From: Ministeria vibrans ATCC 50519
Taxonomy: Eukaryota > Opisthokonta > Filasterea
Assembly (NCBI GenBank): GCA_943704425.1
Contig: CALSCP010001339.1
Span: forward strand, 1 to 33,624
Direction: 5' to 3'
Length of the DNA stretch: 33,624 nt
The position numbers and the translations under genes are program-made. The notes under the pieces are model-generated. The model did no database searches. It saw only the letters and a list, made by a program, of their open reading frames with translations, and was not told the DNA's origin. Positions within the stretch are counted from its first letter, which is position 1. The number at the start of each line of letters is the position of its first letter. Positions 1 to 10,830 of this stretch are shown piece by piece.

Positions 1-52
<52 letters not shown>

Positions 53-335
53 GGAGGAAAGAAACAAAGTGATAGAGAGAGAGAAAAAGAAAGAAACAAA
101 GTGATAGAAAGGAGGGGCAAAGACACAAAGTGATAGAGAGAGAGAAAGAAAGAAACAAAGTGATAGAAAGGAGGGGCAAAGAAACAAAGTGATAAAGAGA
201 GAGAAAGAAAGAAACAAGCAAAGTGATAGAAAGGAGGGGGAAAGAAACAAAGTGAGAGAGAGAGAGAGAGAGTCAGTTAGTGAGACCGAGAGAGAGGAGA
301 TGTGTGTCTAACTGAGTTAAGACTATGAAACCTAC
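1..335. repeat. Purine-rich (GA) repeat tract inside a TBCK intron
   Basis: Bases 1-47 are almost pure AG dinucleotide. Bases 48-270 hold repeated units built from gaaagaaacaaagtgatag and aaggagggg. The tract starts directly beyond the splice donor of the last visible TBCK exon (donor GT at 335-334 on the minus strand), so it is read as a long polypyrimidine stretch of an intron whose other end lies off the window. No coding potential is seen. Confidence 0.75.
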
Positions 336-3300
336 CTTGAGAATGTCAATTGGAAGAGGATTCTCCCACCAACGATTGATCCGCACACCGCTCTAAATTG
401 ACAATATAAATTCTCATCACTCACATAAAATCATTTTCGTTAGTTACGTCAGCTTCTGAGTTATCCGAGGGACTGTCGTGTTGATCGAGTTTGGAAAAAG
501 CAGAATCGCGAGACTTATCACTGTTGCAACGTTGCGTGATGGAAGGAGGAGCCTCTCGAGCAATGGGACGCGCAACGCGGATCACACGTTCAATGTCAAC
601 ATCCTATGTGAGTGTGTGTGTGTGTGTGTGATGAAATGAAAGAGAGAGAGAGAGGAGGGGAAAGAAACAGATGAGGAGAAAGAAACAATGTGATAGAAAA
701 AAAGTGGAACACAAAGTGATACAGAAACAAAACAAAGTGATACAAAACAAAGTGATACAAAACAAAACAAAGTGATACAGAAACAAAACAAAGTGATACA
801 GAAACAAAACAAAGTGATACAGAAACAAAACAAAGTGATAATGAAACAAAGTGAAACAACAACATGACACACGACTTACAGGCATATCGGAGAAGTGCAA
901 AATACACTCATTGAACGAAAAGGAGAGCAAAAGCGAACGAAACTGCAAAAGAATTGCAATGCCAATACACATCGGAAGAGACACAGAGCCCAAGAGAATC
1001 GTATCCCATAAATAGTAAATCTTATCCAAAGGGAAAACGTCTATCAAAAGAAAGGGGGTTGAATTCAGTCAGAGTTTGATCAAAAACGTATTCGTTACGA
1101 GTGAAGAGAGTGAGAAACCAAGAAATGGCATAGAGCTCAGCGTGAAAGCCCACATTTAGCAAATGCTGAGCAAGTTCTGGATCGTGAAACGCAATAAGAT
1201 GCGAAAAGACTGCGAGATATTCCTGAATGACAAGTGAGTTGTCTGCTGCAAAAATGCCATTAAGGTATTTGTGGATGAATGCGTTGAGAGAGGCCCAGGC
1301 GAGTGCTTCGTCGTTGAAGGAGAGGGTTACAAAGGGCGCAGCAAGGGAGTCAAGGCCTGATAGAAAATGAGAATGAAGTATAAGTAGTGTGGTCTTCTTT
1401 TCTTTTCGAGTGAATGTGAGTGTGTGACAGAGAACGACAGGCACACACACACATATATATATAATATACGCCCTCCTTTTTGTGTGAGTGTGGTGTGTTT
1501 GGCACACACTTCATTGTTGGGCGTGGCAGTGAATGGCATGCACTTGACTATGATGGTGTCTCTAACCTTGCCAGTAGACCAGGGCTGGGTTTGCAGCAAC
1601 CCATGCCTTGAGGACACGCTTCATGATGGCATGGCCGGTCGGGGACGATAGAAGTGTGTGGTACTGATGGCAGCGTGGGATGTCCACCTCAATCTGCCGG
1701 TCGGTCGCCGTCGCGGTGTCCTTGTCGACGGCGGCGTAGTCTGCGCGGTAGTCACCGTGAACGCCCAGCACAGCGGCCCATGCACGACCGCGAAAAAAGG
1801 GTGGGATGTCGACGGCACCGTTGCTCACGATAGCGTCGCGCGTGGATGGGTATGCCTGGAGCATCTGACGAAACAAGTCAATGCGGCCGTACTGGTACTC
1901 GACGTCGTCTTCGCGGATGCTCAGGGGCAAGGTGACCGCGTCCGCTGCGTTGGTACCGTCGGTGACAGCGCGGCCGATGCGCTCGATAAGCCGGGTCAGC
2001 GGGAGCACCACCACCATGTCCGTGTACATGCTGACCCGGTCGCGTGCCTCTTCCACGCGACGTCCTGTTGTCACGCAGTGCAGCGAAGGAAACCGCAGAA
2101 TTGGCGGTCGCACCTGAATGAGATTGTGTTGCGTGAGAAGAGCGACCAGATCGCCTCCGGCCCGACACCACAAAAAGTACAGCTCGTCGAGAGGCAGTGC
2201 TGCAACTTCATTGGTGCCCGCTGGAACCGTTATCGCTGCTTCTGCTGCGGCCGCTTCCGCTTCTGCTGCCCTCTCTGCAGCACCGGCCTTCTTCTCTGTG
2301 CTCCCATCGGTTGAGCCTAAGGCACCGCTGCTGTCAGCAACGCCTGGCGACGACTTGCTGACCCACGGCGCCACTTTGAGCGTTGCTTTGGTGCGTTGCG
2401 ACACAAACAACATTGAGGCTCGCGTGCACGGGCGTGGCATCCACTGGCCGAGCATGACAGGCTGCGGATCGGCGCTGGCATCAGCTGTGGTCGACGCGAC
2501 CAGTGAGCCAAGAAGCGGTTCGAGATAGGGGTGTGACAAGAGCTGGTCGGCCGTGAGACGAGCGCGCGGATCAACAGCAAGGCAGCCACGCAAAAAGTCG
2601 ACCAGGTCTGCATCGAGGGTCGCGACGTCCTGGGCCCGGTGCTCGGCCAGAATCTTGTCGAGGACGCAGCCGGTGGACAGAGCACCCGACGCAATGGCCA
2701 TGGTCTTCCTGAGCAGCGCTGCAAGGTCGTCGCGCAGATGCGCCCACACCTGCCGCCCCATGAGCAGCTCAACAAGCACAATACCAAGGGCCCACGAGTC
2801 GACCTTGCAGCTGCACGGCCCGCGCAGGCCCGCGTCGGCGTCGTCGCTGCTGGCGATGAGTTCGGGCGCCAGAAAGCGCGCGTCTCCAATGAGAAAGGGG
2901 ACGGCGCGGCCCATGTCGCTCATCGAGAAGAGCCCCCAGTCGCTGAGCTTGACGTGGAGCCCCGCACCGTCGGCACCGGCGGTCGCCATCAGCAGAATGT
3001 TGTGCGTCGAAAGATTGCGATGGACAACCTGTCGCGCATGAAGGTGCTGCAGCGCCGAGCAGACCTGCAAGGCAACGCGACGCACGTCGAGCGAGCCCCG
3101 CACGTCGGCGGCGGTCCGTTCGGCGTGCTCCTGGACGACCAGCAGCCGATCGTGGGCGCTGCGACGCAGATCAATGTATCGCGCCAAATGGACATGGCCA
3201 AACGCATTGGCGTCCGCCAAACGAGGAAACGCCCCTGCAATGCACACGCTCTTGGGCGTGACTGGGAGGCCGTTGGATCCGCACAGATCGCTCGATTGAG

Positions 3301-3343
3301 CGACCGCGACGAATGTTCGAACGCCAAGCATTGCAATGATCAA
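336..3343 (-). CDS. TBCK: TBCK: TBC-domain protein with N-terminal pseudokinase (3' end off the window)
   Basis: Five exons are visible: 1567-3343, 1099-1356, 880-1040, 448-603 and 336-392. All junctions are GT-AG and keep frame, giving 803 codons. The protein matches TBCK along its length. The start motif [14 protein letters not shown] opens a protein-kinase fold. It is followed by the linker [15 protein letters not shown] and the TBC domain ([60 protein letters not shown]). The kinase part has HRN in place of HRD and DWG in place of DFG and lacks a glycine loop, so it is a pseudokinase as in known TBCK. TBC domains act on Rab GTPases. TBCK is known as a FERRY complex subunit on early endosomes and as an influence on mTOR signalling. 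The usual C-terminal rhodanese domain is not reached. ATG at 3343 or 3331 could be the start. Confidence 0.93.
604..879 (-). repeat. Microsatellite-filled TBCK intron
   Basis: This intron lies between the exons 880-1040 and 448-603. On the plus strand it carries a GT run (610-630), GA runs and at least six units of the type gaaacaaaacaaagtgatac (about 715-850). The same acaaagtgata core fills the next intron at 60-250. The reading frames seen through it are products of the repeat and are not genes. Confidence 0.8.
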
Positions 3344-4061
3344 TAATATTATTATTATTATTATTCTATTTTGGAATTTGGATGGATGAATAAAAATATC
3401 TGTGTGAGGGTGCGCGCCCGTCCGCCCGCGAGACAGATCACAGATAGACAGACATTGTCAGACAGCCAGGCAGGCAGGCAGGCAGGCAGCAGGGGGGAAT
3501 GATGAGGCGAGATAGAATGAGTGTGTGTAGAAATGGATATTTTCAATCAGACTGACAGCTAAATGACATCGCTTCACCATGGCTCTGTAATCTGTTAATT
3601 GAACAACCGAATCGCTTGCTCGGCAGCCTGTCGCTCCTGCCACGTCTCAAACAACCTTACATATCAAAAGTTTCAAAACTCACATTTGTTTACTTTTGAA
3701 TAACAGAACAAGTCATCAATCAGTCTCTCTTCCCACATTCCGTCCTGTAAAGGAGATCGTTGGCACGTGGCGCAAATGATGGATGACGACGTAAGCGCGC
3801 GGAACACATCTTTTTTCTATCTGCGGATTTCATATCATTTTGACATATTTTATGAGAGATAAAAAACGCCGGTCGGCTCGTTCTCGCCACAGCGGCTTTC
3901 TTTCGCCTTGTTGCTTTCCGTATGGGTGGCCCATGTCTATTCACACGTCTGGAAGGCGCCAAAACGTCACGATGTGGCTGTATTGCTCTGCTTTTCGCTC
4001 ACCAGCGAATTCTGCCCATTTTTTTTTCAAAAATCACTGACTGAAACTTTCTATACTTCCA
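3344..4061. other. Shared 5' region between divergent TBCK and the UBF-like gene
   Basis: This 718-bp stretch separates two start codons that point away from each other, so it should hold both promoters. It contains an ATT run at 3342-3366, a CAGG tetranucleotide run at about 3466-3490 and a T-rich block just before 4062. I see no convincing coding exon, tRNA or defined motif in it. Confidence 0.5.
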
Positions 4062-6735
4062 ATGGACTCACTCGCTATCGTATGGCGGCAGATAAACGGC
4101 AGACACGGCAGAGAAGTGGTTCAAGCGCACGGTGGGGGCGGCAGCGACGACACCGAGGACGAGAGCGCGGCAGACGGGCCGGACGATGTGGTTGCGCTCG
4201 ACAGCGACGACGATCTGCTCGTGAGCGACGAAGACCGCGATGCGCCCATCACCCGCCGCCGCTTCCACTCCCACTGGCGCCGCTCCGCCGCCTTTAGGCA
4301 TTCCTGGCGCCAGAAGAAGCTCTCTGCGAGCAAACGAGGTTAACATGTTTCAAAAAAAAAAAAAAAAAAAAAAAAAAACGCCTGTGGTGTTGTTAACTCA
4401 CTCAATGTGGACTGACTGACACTTTGCGACTTTTTTTTTTTTTTTTTTTTTTTTTTGCAACGTAGATGGCACTCTGTTCTGTGCGGACGATGAGACGTTG
4501 CTGGCGACGTTGGAGCCATTGGTATCGCTGCATCACTACGCCAACGTTGAGGTAGCAGGGCTCCCTGCAATGCCACGCCTACAGGTACCATGGGACACGG
4601 TTGCCAGTCAGGTGCACGAGTGGACGGCGTCGGAGCTCAAGCGTCGCTGGCGCTACCTGCGCATGCTTGTGGCAGGTCCCACTCTTCTTGTTCAACTACA
4701 GTCGCTGTGCAAGTTGTTCAGCGACGCCAAGCGCAGTGGTTCTCTGGAGACATGCGAACGTGTGCGCACTCGGATGCGCCGTCAACTCCCTCAGCCTACA
4801 GCCAACAAGACGCATCAGCGACCTTCACCACCAACAACAACAACACCACCACCAACAACACCATCTTCATCATCATCATCATTGTTATTTTCAACAACTA
4901 CAAGAACAGCGAGAGCGACTACATCTGTCGGGTCGCGGCCCAACCAACCGCTCGTTGTGGGTCAGCATTGGACGGCGTTCAGACTGTACTTCAAGGAGCA
5001 GTGGCTGCGCGAGCACCCGCATCACGGACTGAGTGAGGCCGTTGCTCAGGTGCACGCACGTCGCGACTGGCAACAGCAACTGACGGCAGAGGAGCGCCGA
5101 GCGTATGCAGACAATGCCCAGGTACAGCAGGAGTACGGGCGAGTGTTTCAACGGGAGTTTGAAGGGATCGTCGAGCCGCAAGCGCGTCCAAAGGCGTCGA
5201 GTGGTGTTGCACTATGGACAACTCTGTCGCCTGAAGAGTATCGTCGTCACCGACCGCACGCGCATGTATTTGAAGAGGAACACCGACTGCGACTGGAAGA
5301 GCAAGGGCACCGCATGCGCATGGAGCGACTGGATGCGCGACGGGAGGAGGTGGCGGCCGCGGAGAAGGCGATGAAGCTGGTGCAGCGGCAGCGACGACAA
5401 CTGACGGGCGGCAAGCCAACGCGTGCTCCAACGGGCTACCAGTTGTTTCTGCAGCGGCAGCGAAAGCGCGACGAAGAAGGGAAATTTGCGCCGAGTGGGG
5501 GGTTTATGGCGCAGAGGGCAACAGAGTGGAAGGCACTGACGCGCGAGACACGGGCGGAGTACACGCGCGAATCAAACGAGCTAAGTTGCGTGTACGAGCG
5601 GGAGATGGAGGAGTACTGGGGAGTGTACGGACGGCTGTTTCCGGACGATGCGGCGTATGCACTGGCGCAAAGGAGTGTACAGACGCGCAGAGGGACCAAA
5701 AAGCGCAAGAAGGAGAATGCAGGGGAGGAGGAGAAGGAAGGAGGAACGAGTGGCGAGGATAGGGAGCCAAAGCGACCGAGACAACAAACAGATGTGCCAA
5801 ACATTGGGAGTGGGAGCGGGGAATGTCCGTTTGCTGGCGACTATGCATTTCGAATGTTCTGTCGCGCGCGACAAGATCAAGTGCGAGCTGAGCTGCGCCA
5901 CTCAAGAGTGTACAATGGTGATGATGGCGAGGAAGGTGGTGATGGTGGGAGTGAGGATGAGGCTGTGTCGCAGGCACTGGTAGGTGCGTGGGGGGTTCTG
6001 TCGAGCAGCGAGCGGCGTGCCTTGGAGCATATTGCGGAGCGACTGCGCGCTGATTGGGAGAAAGAGAGGGCCACTGCTGCTGCGACCACCACAGCGACCA
6101 CAAAAGCAACCACACGAGCAAGCACAAGAGCAATTGTGCCAGCAGCAGGAACAAAAGCGAGCACAACTAGGACACACTCGCCGCCACCGTCTTCGATGGT
6201 CACTGTGGCAGTTGCTGAGCTGTCTGCGTCAACGAACGTGCCTGAGTCATTGCTGTTTGGCGACGAGTCACTGTTGCCACCGAACTACTTGCTTAACGAG
6301 CACGAATTGGACGCTTGTAGTGGCGCAGAAATGCTGCTGGGAGGACCCGCTGTGTTGTCATTGAGGGCACTTGCCGGTAGCACGGATGTGTCGGAGGAAG
6401 AGGAAGAGGAAGAGGAGGAAGAGGAGGAAGAGGAGGAGGAGGAAGAAGAGGAGGTGCCATTTCTTGAAGGAGCCGTTGACGATGTACTGAGTGAGCTGCA
6501 AGACACGCTGACGAGTCTGTGTGAGAACAGCGGCGACTATGCGACTGCGCGTGCTGTCTTCAAGCAGTTTGCAGAGCGAATGCGCGAGCACGTTGTGTTC
6601 CATTATCCCGCGATCAAAGCGGGTGCTCTCTCACGACTGGTTCGTCAATTGTGGCTCAAGGTGCCGCTCATTCAACGACGCCACTTGGGGGTGCTTCTTA
6701 AGCGACGTCGAAAGAGTTTGGGCGATTGTGTGTAA
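4062..6735 (+). CDS. UBF-like multi-HMG-box protein with acidic tract
   Basis: Two exons, 4062-4338 and 4466-6735, join in frame to 848 residues. The N-terminus is acidic and Ser/Asp-rich. Residues about 93-170 (DDETLLATLEPL, then WDTVA, then ELKRRWRYLR, then LLVQLQSLCKLFSDAK) follow the spacing of the helical domain ahead of HMG box 1 in the RNA polymerase I factor UBF. HMG-like segments follow at about 253-325, 409-490 (KPTRAPTGYQLFLQRQRK, the clearest) and 545-625 (weak). An unbroken glutamate tract lies at about 736-755, then a helical C-terminus. UBF binds rDNA and bends it through HMG boxes and also has an acidic tail, so a nucleolar rDNA role is my inference. Another nucleosome- or DNA-bending HMG protein is possible. 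Ser/Thr-rich linkers (4810-4925, 6070-6175) are low complexity. Confidence 0.75.
4339..4465 (+). repeat. Intron carrying facing poly-A and poly-T tracts
   Basis: This 127-bp intron of the UBF-like gene has a run of 27 A at 4352-4378 soon after the donor and a run of 26 T at 4431-4456 just before the acceptor. The two runs are complementary and separated by 52 bases, so the transcript could fold them into one long hairpin that brings the splice sites together. Confidence 0.85.
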
Positions 6736-6740
6736 ATAAA
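6735..6740 (+). promoter_or_regulatory. Candidate polyadenylation signal overlapping a stop codon
   Basis: AATAAA begins at the last base of the TAA stop codon of the UBF-like gene. Zinc-finger copy B at 13014 likewise embeds its stop in CAATAAAA. This suggests very short 3' UTRs, but no transcript data support the sites. Confidence 0.35.
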
Positions 6741-7028
6741 TTCGTTTCATTTTTTTTTGTTTTCGAATTGGAGTGCACAACTATTTTAATGAGTAAGCTG
6801 AAAATTCTCTTGAATCTCTTTGTACTCAAATGAGAAGAAGTGTTGTTTGACCCTGATTAATAATAATAATTTTAATTAAAATTATAAATAATAATATTAT
6901 GTTAATAATGTTTTGGCTCAAGATATCGAAACTTGAATGTCCCTTGTGAGTAAGTTCTCGAATTTTTTTGCTTCAGAGTCTACTATGTTCATTCGCAGTT
7001 AGTGTCTGTCGTGACAGTCTGTCTCGCG
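6741..7028. other. Intergenic, AT-rich
   Basis: The stretch contains a TAATAATAATAATTTTAATTAAAATTATAAATAATAATATTATGTTAATAATG-type block at about 6859-6910 (many short ATT/AAT units). No gene is seen. Bases from about 7000 may already belong to the decayed zinc-finger relic that is clear from 7029. Confidence 0.5.
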
Positions 7029-7246
7029 CTGTGTTGGCGTCGATCTGGAAGACTGTGTGCAGTGGTGTGCAATGTTGTTTGAGGGAAAGAGTGAGAGTAA
7101 ATATTGAATGAACAATAAGTGCACAAGATAAATAAGATTTAGGCTGGCACTCCGAGGAGCCGATTTATTTGGTAAGAAAGTGCTAACTGTTAAGCGAGCG
7201 CCTTGCTTGAAAATTGAAAGGTGGGCAACACAATAATATTTTCAAA
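7029..7246 (+). pseudogene. Decayed 3' end of a third zinc-finger gene copy
   Basis: The stretch gtgttggcgtcgatctggaa (7031 on) and gagggaaagagtgagagt (about 7081-7098) match the last exon part of the zinc-finger genes at 8519-8600 and 12860-12940, with a small internal deletion. Further on, the pieces gaaagtgc, gcgccttgcttg and aaaggtgggcaacacaataa (7219 on) match the very end of copy B, including its CAATAA stop region. In-frame stops and insertions break it. It therefore looks like the remains of a third tandem copy lying directly upstream of copy A. Alignment is clear only at its two ends. Confidence 0.7.
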
Positions 7247-7286
7247 AGGTGAACTGTTGATACTTGATTATAGTCTTTTTCAATTG

Positions 7287-8676
7287 ATGAGCGAACCGTG
7301 GGATCGCGTCGCGGTCGCCGCTGGTCGTGCGTATGCGTACAACATGGAGCTGATGATGTCGGAGACGGGCGAACGATGCCGGACGGATCCGCCAAGTGAG
7401 ATTGGCGCTTGTTTTGCATTGGGCGCCAACGGAAAGATTGTGTGTCGCTTTCCTACAGCCGATGGAGAGCCATGTCGGTCACAGGGGTTTGTGGGCGAGG
7501 GTGTGCGGAAACACTTTACCTTGCACCATCCCATGAGCAAGCACCGCGTTGTCTGTGTCGTCTGCAATTCGTATGTTGGTTCAAGTCACCTCAAACGTCA
7601 CGTTGCTTCACACCACAGCAACACATTCACAGCCACCGTCATGGAACGCAGTCCGTTGGAGGACGGAGGGATGGAAGACGGTCTACCTGCGGGAGGTGCG
7701 TGCGGCATTGGAGCGCGACGGAGAAGAGGAGGACGTTGAGGGAGAAGTGGCGAAGGTGTTTGATCGTGGCGAGTTCGAGCGAGTCCCAATGGGATTTGTG
7801 ACTTGGTTGGCGATGGCACGAGGCGAGAAGGAGGATGAGGAAGACACGAGTGTGTTTGAGATGCTGGGGAATGGCAAGGTGCGGTGTCGGTGTCGACTTG
7901 TGAACGGACGAGTGTGTGCTGGACTGGGATTTGCGCCTGAGGGGGTGGGGCATCATTTCTCAAACTCCCATCCTCGGAGTGTGTTTCGCGTCAACTGTGT
8001 GGTGTGCAAGGAGGATGCGGCGCCACACGGAAGCACATTGAAGCGCCACCTGCTGCAATCGCACAGTGATGTATTCACTCGTGGCTGTGACTGGCTGAGA
8101 GTGTACGCTTCACTTGTGCGCAGTGAGCTGGAGGAGCGCAATGCGAGTGAGGCTGTGATTGTGCGTGAGCTGCAGCTGTTGCATGAGAGCGAGCGAGTGC
8201 CGTCGTCATTCTCTGGTTGGTTGTCGCGTGCGCAGAAGGAGAAGGAAGTGGGGAGTGGGTGCGGTGCGGTGGATCTCGACGCGTCGTTTGAGCGACTGGC
8301 CAATGGTCGGTTCAAGTGTCGAATGGTGCGACCGGCGACGGGACAGGTGTGTGATACTGCACTATTCACAAAGAGGAATGTGAGTGGTCATTTTGGCATT
8401 TATCATGTGCTAAGTGTGTATCGCACTCGATGTGCCATCTGCTCGCAATCCGTGTCCGAGGCGAGCAATCTGCGCAGACATCTGCGCGGCCGTCACTCTG
8501 CGTTGTTCACTCCCACTGTGTTGGCGTCGACCTGGAAGAGTGTGTACAGTTGTAATGTACGTAGTGCAATGATGCGAGAGGGAAAGAGTGAGAGTGCGAT
8601 TGAGAGAGAACTGAGCATTTTGTATGAGCATGAGAAAGTGCCTGCCTTGTTTAAAAGGTGGGCGATACAGTATTAA
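7287..8676 (+). CDS. Tandem-repeat zinc-finger protein, copy A (frameshifted)
   Basis: The start chosen is the ATG at 7287, where similarity to copy B begins. The protein is built of three modules of about 150 residues. Each module has a helical part (pattern WKxVYxxxVRxxM, then VPxxFxxW), then a first finger C-X9-11-C...HF-X3-H, then a classical finger such as CVVCNSYVGSSHLKRHVASHH (C-X2-C-X12-H-X4-H type). Zinc ligands are kept throughout. The frame changes at about 7667-7671: copy A reads ggagggatgg where copy B reads ggaggatg, so one extra G moves the reading from the 7287 frame to the frame that ends at 8676. This is either a real break or a sequencing error in a G run. DNA binding is inferred from the fingers. 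I do not recognise the family; BED-like or transposase-derived fingers are alternatives. Confidence 0.75.
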
Positions 8677-9118
8677 TTCATTATTTTTGTTTCCTCATTG
8701 GCGTATTGCCGGATTCTTAAAAAGTTCATCAGATCCAGTGTGATAGTGTCATTGGCGGTTTCAATTTACTCCGGTGATATTGAACAAGTTAGCGAATACG
8801 AAAAATATTTTTTAAAGAATGGAGAGTTGTACTGAATGTCGAAACAAGACATAAAAACCAAAGAGCTATTATTAACCATTAAGTCCCGTTTGTAGTATTA
8901 TTGAAAAAGAAGAATAACATTTCCAATATATTATCAATCACATGACAACACAATATTAATATTAATAATCATCATCGAGAATATGAGAAAATAATAATAA
9001 TAATAATTATTTAATGACGTAAAGAATAATAATAATTCATAATAATTATTATTTTTTTTTCTCAAGTTGTAGTCTTCTGTGTGCATCGAGCCACCGAAAG
9101 CCCAAGGAATCCGTTGTA
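8677..9118. other. Intergenic, AT-rich
   Basis: From about 8930 to 9058 the sequence is dominated by AAT/ATT triplet runs and ends in a T9 run. It should hold the promoter of the SLC49A4-like gene. No coding exon or RNA gene is seen. Confidence 0.5.
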
Positions 9119-9333
9119 ATGGATACGGACCCTCTCGTGGAGGAGAAGGAGGAATACCCGGTGGAAAAGGGACGGTATTTTGTGATCGTTGTGTTCTCGT
9201 TTCTCTCCGGGCTCCAATGTCTTTGCTGGTTCACCTTTTCCTCTGTCCCCGGGGCAGCCAAGGTAGTATAGTGTATTTTTATTAATGTGTTTTTATTAAT
9301 GTGTTTGTTTTTGTGTGTGTGTGTGTATGTGTA

Positions 9334-9415
<82 letters not shown>

Positions 9416-10830
9416 TGTGTGTGTCTGTGTGTGTGTGTGTATGTGTGTGTGTGGTGAGCTTCACGACGGCAGTGACCAAGAACCTTCCGTGTGTTGTGTT
9501 TGTCTTAGCAATTCTACCGCATCGACCAGGCGCAAATCAACCTTCTCCTCAATTGGGGGCCCATCGTCTTCCTCCCATTTGTATTTGTGGTGAGCTGGAT
9601 GCAGACCAAGCGGCATGGCTTGCGACGTGCGGTTGGAATGGGAGCGTGGCTGACCTTTGCGTGCACCATCATTCGCTCGATTCCCTCTCTCGTCGGCGGA
9701 CGCTTCCCCCAGACGACGGGAGCGCTCGCCATGCTTCACATCGGCCAGATACTGAATGCAGCAACGGGTGCAGTGGTCATGTCGCTGCCCTCGAAGCTGT
9801 CGGCCGTGTGGTTCTTAGAGCGCGAGCGGGCAACGGCGACTGCGGTTGCGTACATTGCAAATGGTCTTGGGTCCGTGGTCGGCTTTCTCCTCGGGTACGC
9901 TGGCGTGTGTGTGTGTGTGTGTGTGCTACAGTGCCCTCTTGCTGTTTTTTTTTATGTCTTTTGTTGTTGTTTTCTCTTTTGATTGTTGTTGTGTGTGTGT
10001 GTGTCTCTTTTGACTGTAGACCAGCACTGGTGCCACACACGGACGATTTTCCTCACCTACTGTATGTGGAAGCGGGTCTGGCATTGCTGCCTGTGCTGGG
10101 ATTTCATGTGTACTTCCCCAACGGTCCTCGTGAGGCTCCCTCACCGTCGGCCAAGGAGTACCAGAATGGTGGGTACAAGTCGCCGTTTGCGGCCAATCTC
10201 TTCAAGGCACTGCGCAACGGCCACTTTCTGCTGGTGGTGCTGGTTGGAGGAGTGCAAGCGGGAGTCACGGCGGGCTGGCAAGGGGTGCTCACTAACTCAC
10301 TGTCGGCGCAGTTCTCGCCGTCGGTCATTGGCTATCTGGGCTTTGGCAATACACTTGCGGGCATGGTGGGCGGTCTGCTTGCCGGTCAGCTGTGCGACCG
10401 TTTCTTCCAGCGTCGCTACAAGACACTGCTTATCGTGTTTTTTGCGCTTGCTGTGCTTACCTTCCTCTGGTTCACTCTCATGCTGCCACTTCCCTTTGTC
10501 ACCCATCCGTCTCCACTGCTCTCGTCCAATCTCGCGTCCATTGCTGCGTCCATCTCGCTCGCTGGGCTGTTCCAAGGCGCCACCGAGCCCCTCTGCTACG
10601 AGCTCACGGCCGAACTGGTCTACCCTGTGAGCGAGTCTACCAGTGGCGCGCTCCTCGTGCTTGTTTTCAACGCCGCATCGCTCGTTTTCCTCGCCGTCTC
10701 CGCACACATCCCAACGACCGCCATGAATCTCATCCAGACCTGCTCCATCCTCGCCTGCACCCTTCTTCTTCTTTTTGTCCGACCCTCCTACCGCCGTGCC
10801 GATGCCGAGCGTACGCTCGTCATTCAGTGA
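9119..10830 (+). CDS. SLC49A4: SLC49A4 (DIRC2)-like major facilitator transporter
   Basis: Three exons, 9119-9262, 9509-9894 and 10020-10830, join in frame to 446 residues, close to the usual 478 of the family. The N-terminus is MDTDPLVEEKEEYPVEKGRY, followed directly by a first membrane segment (FVIVVFSFLSGLQCLCWFTF). The stretch INLLLNWGPIVFLPF is characteristic of SLC49 proteins, and FLLGPALVP spans the second splice junction. About twelve hydrophobic segments can be traced. SLC49A4 acts in lysosomal membranes and is reported as a pyridoxine exporter; heme or other cation roles are known for sister SLC49 members, so the substrate here is not certain. The second donor is the GT at 9895 (GG|GTAC). 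A later GT in the repeat would add residues that do not fit the family. Confidence 0.9.
9311..9452 (+). repeat. Long GT microsatellite in intron 1 of the SLC49A4-like gene
   Basis: About 70 GT units with a few AT and CT interruptions lie in the 246-bp intron 9263-9508. The second intron of the same gene (9895-10019) has two shorter GT runs at 9906-9925 and 9990-10004. The Val/Cys-rich reading frames through it are repeat artefacts. Confidence 0.9.

Noticed and set aside
1-290. CRISPR-like array
   Set aside because: Units are short, irregular purine repeats without unique spacers, inside an intron of a eukaryotic gene.
582-1047. Long Phe/Leu/Cys-rich minus-strand frames
   Set aside because: They are translations of the caaagtgatacagaaac repeat in a TBCK intron; only the part 880-1040 is a real exon.
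9282-9593. Val/Cys and Thr/His repeat proteins on both strands
   Set aside because: They are frames through the GT microsatellite of an intron of the SLC49A4-like gene.
9301-10830. A single 509-residue transporter starting at 9301
   Set aside because: It reads through both introns and begins in the repeat; the spliced model starting at 9119 supplies the first membrane segment and the FLLGPALVP junction expected for SLC49.
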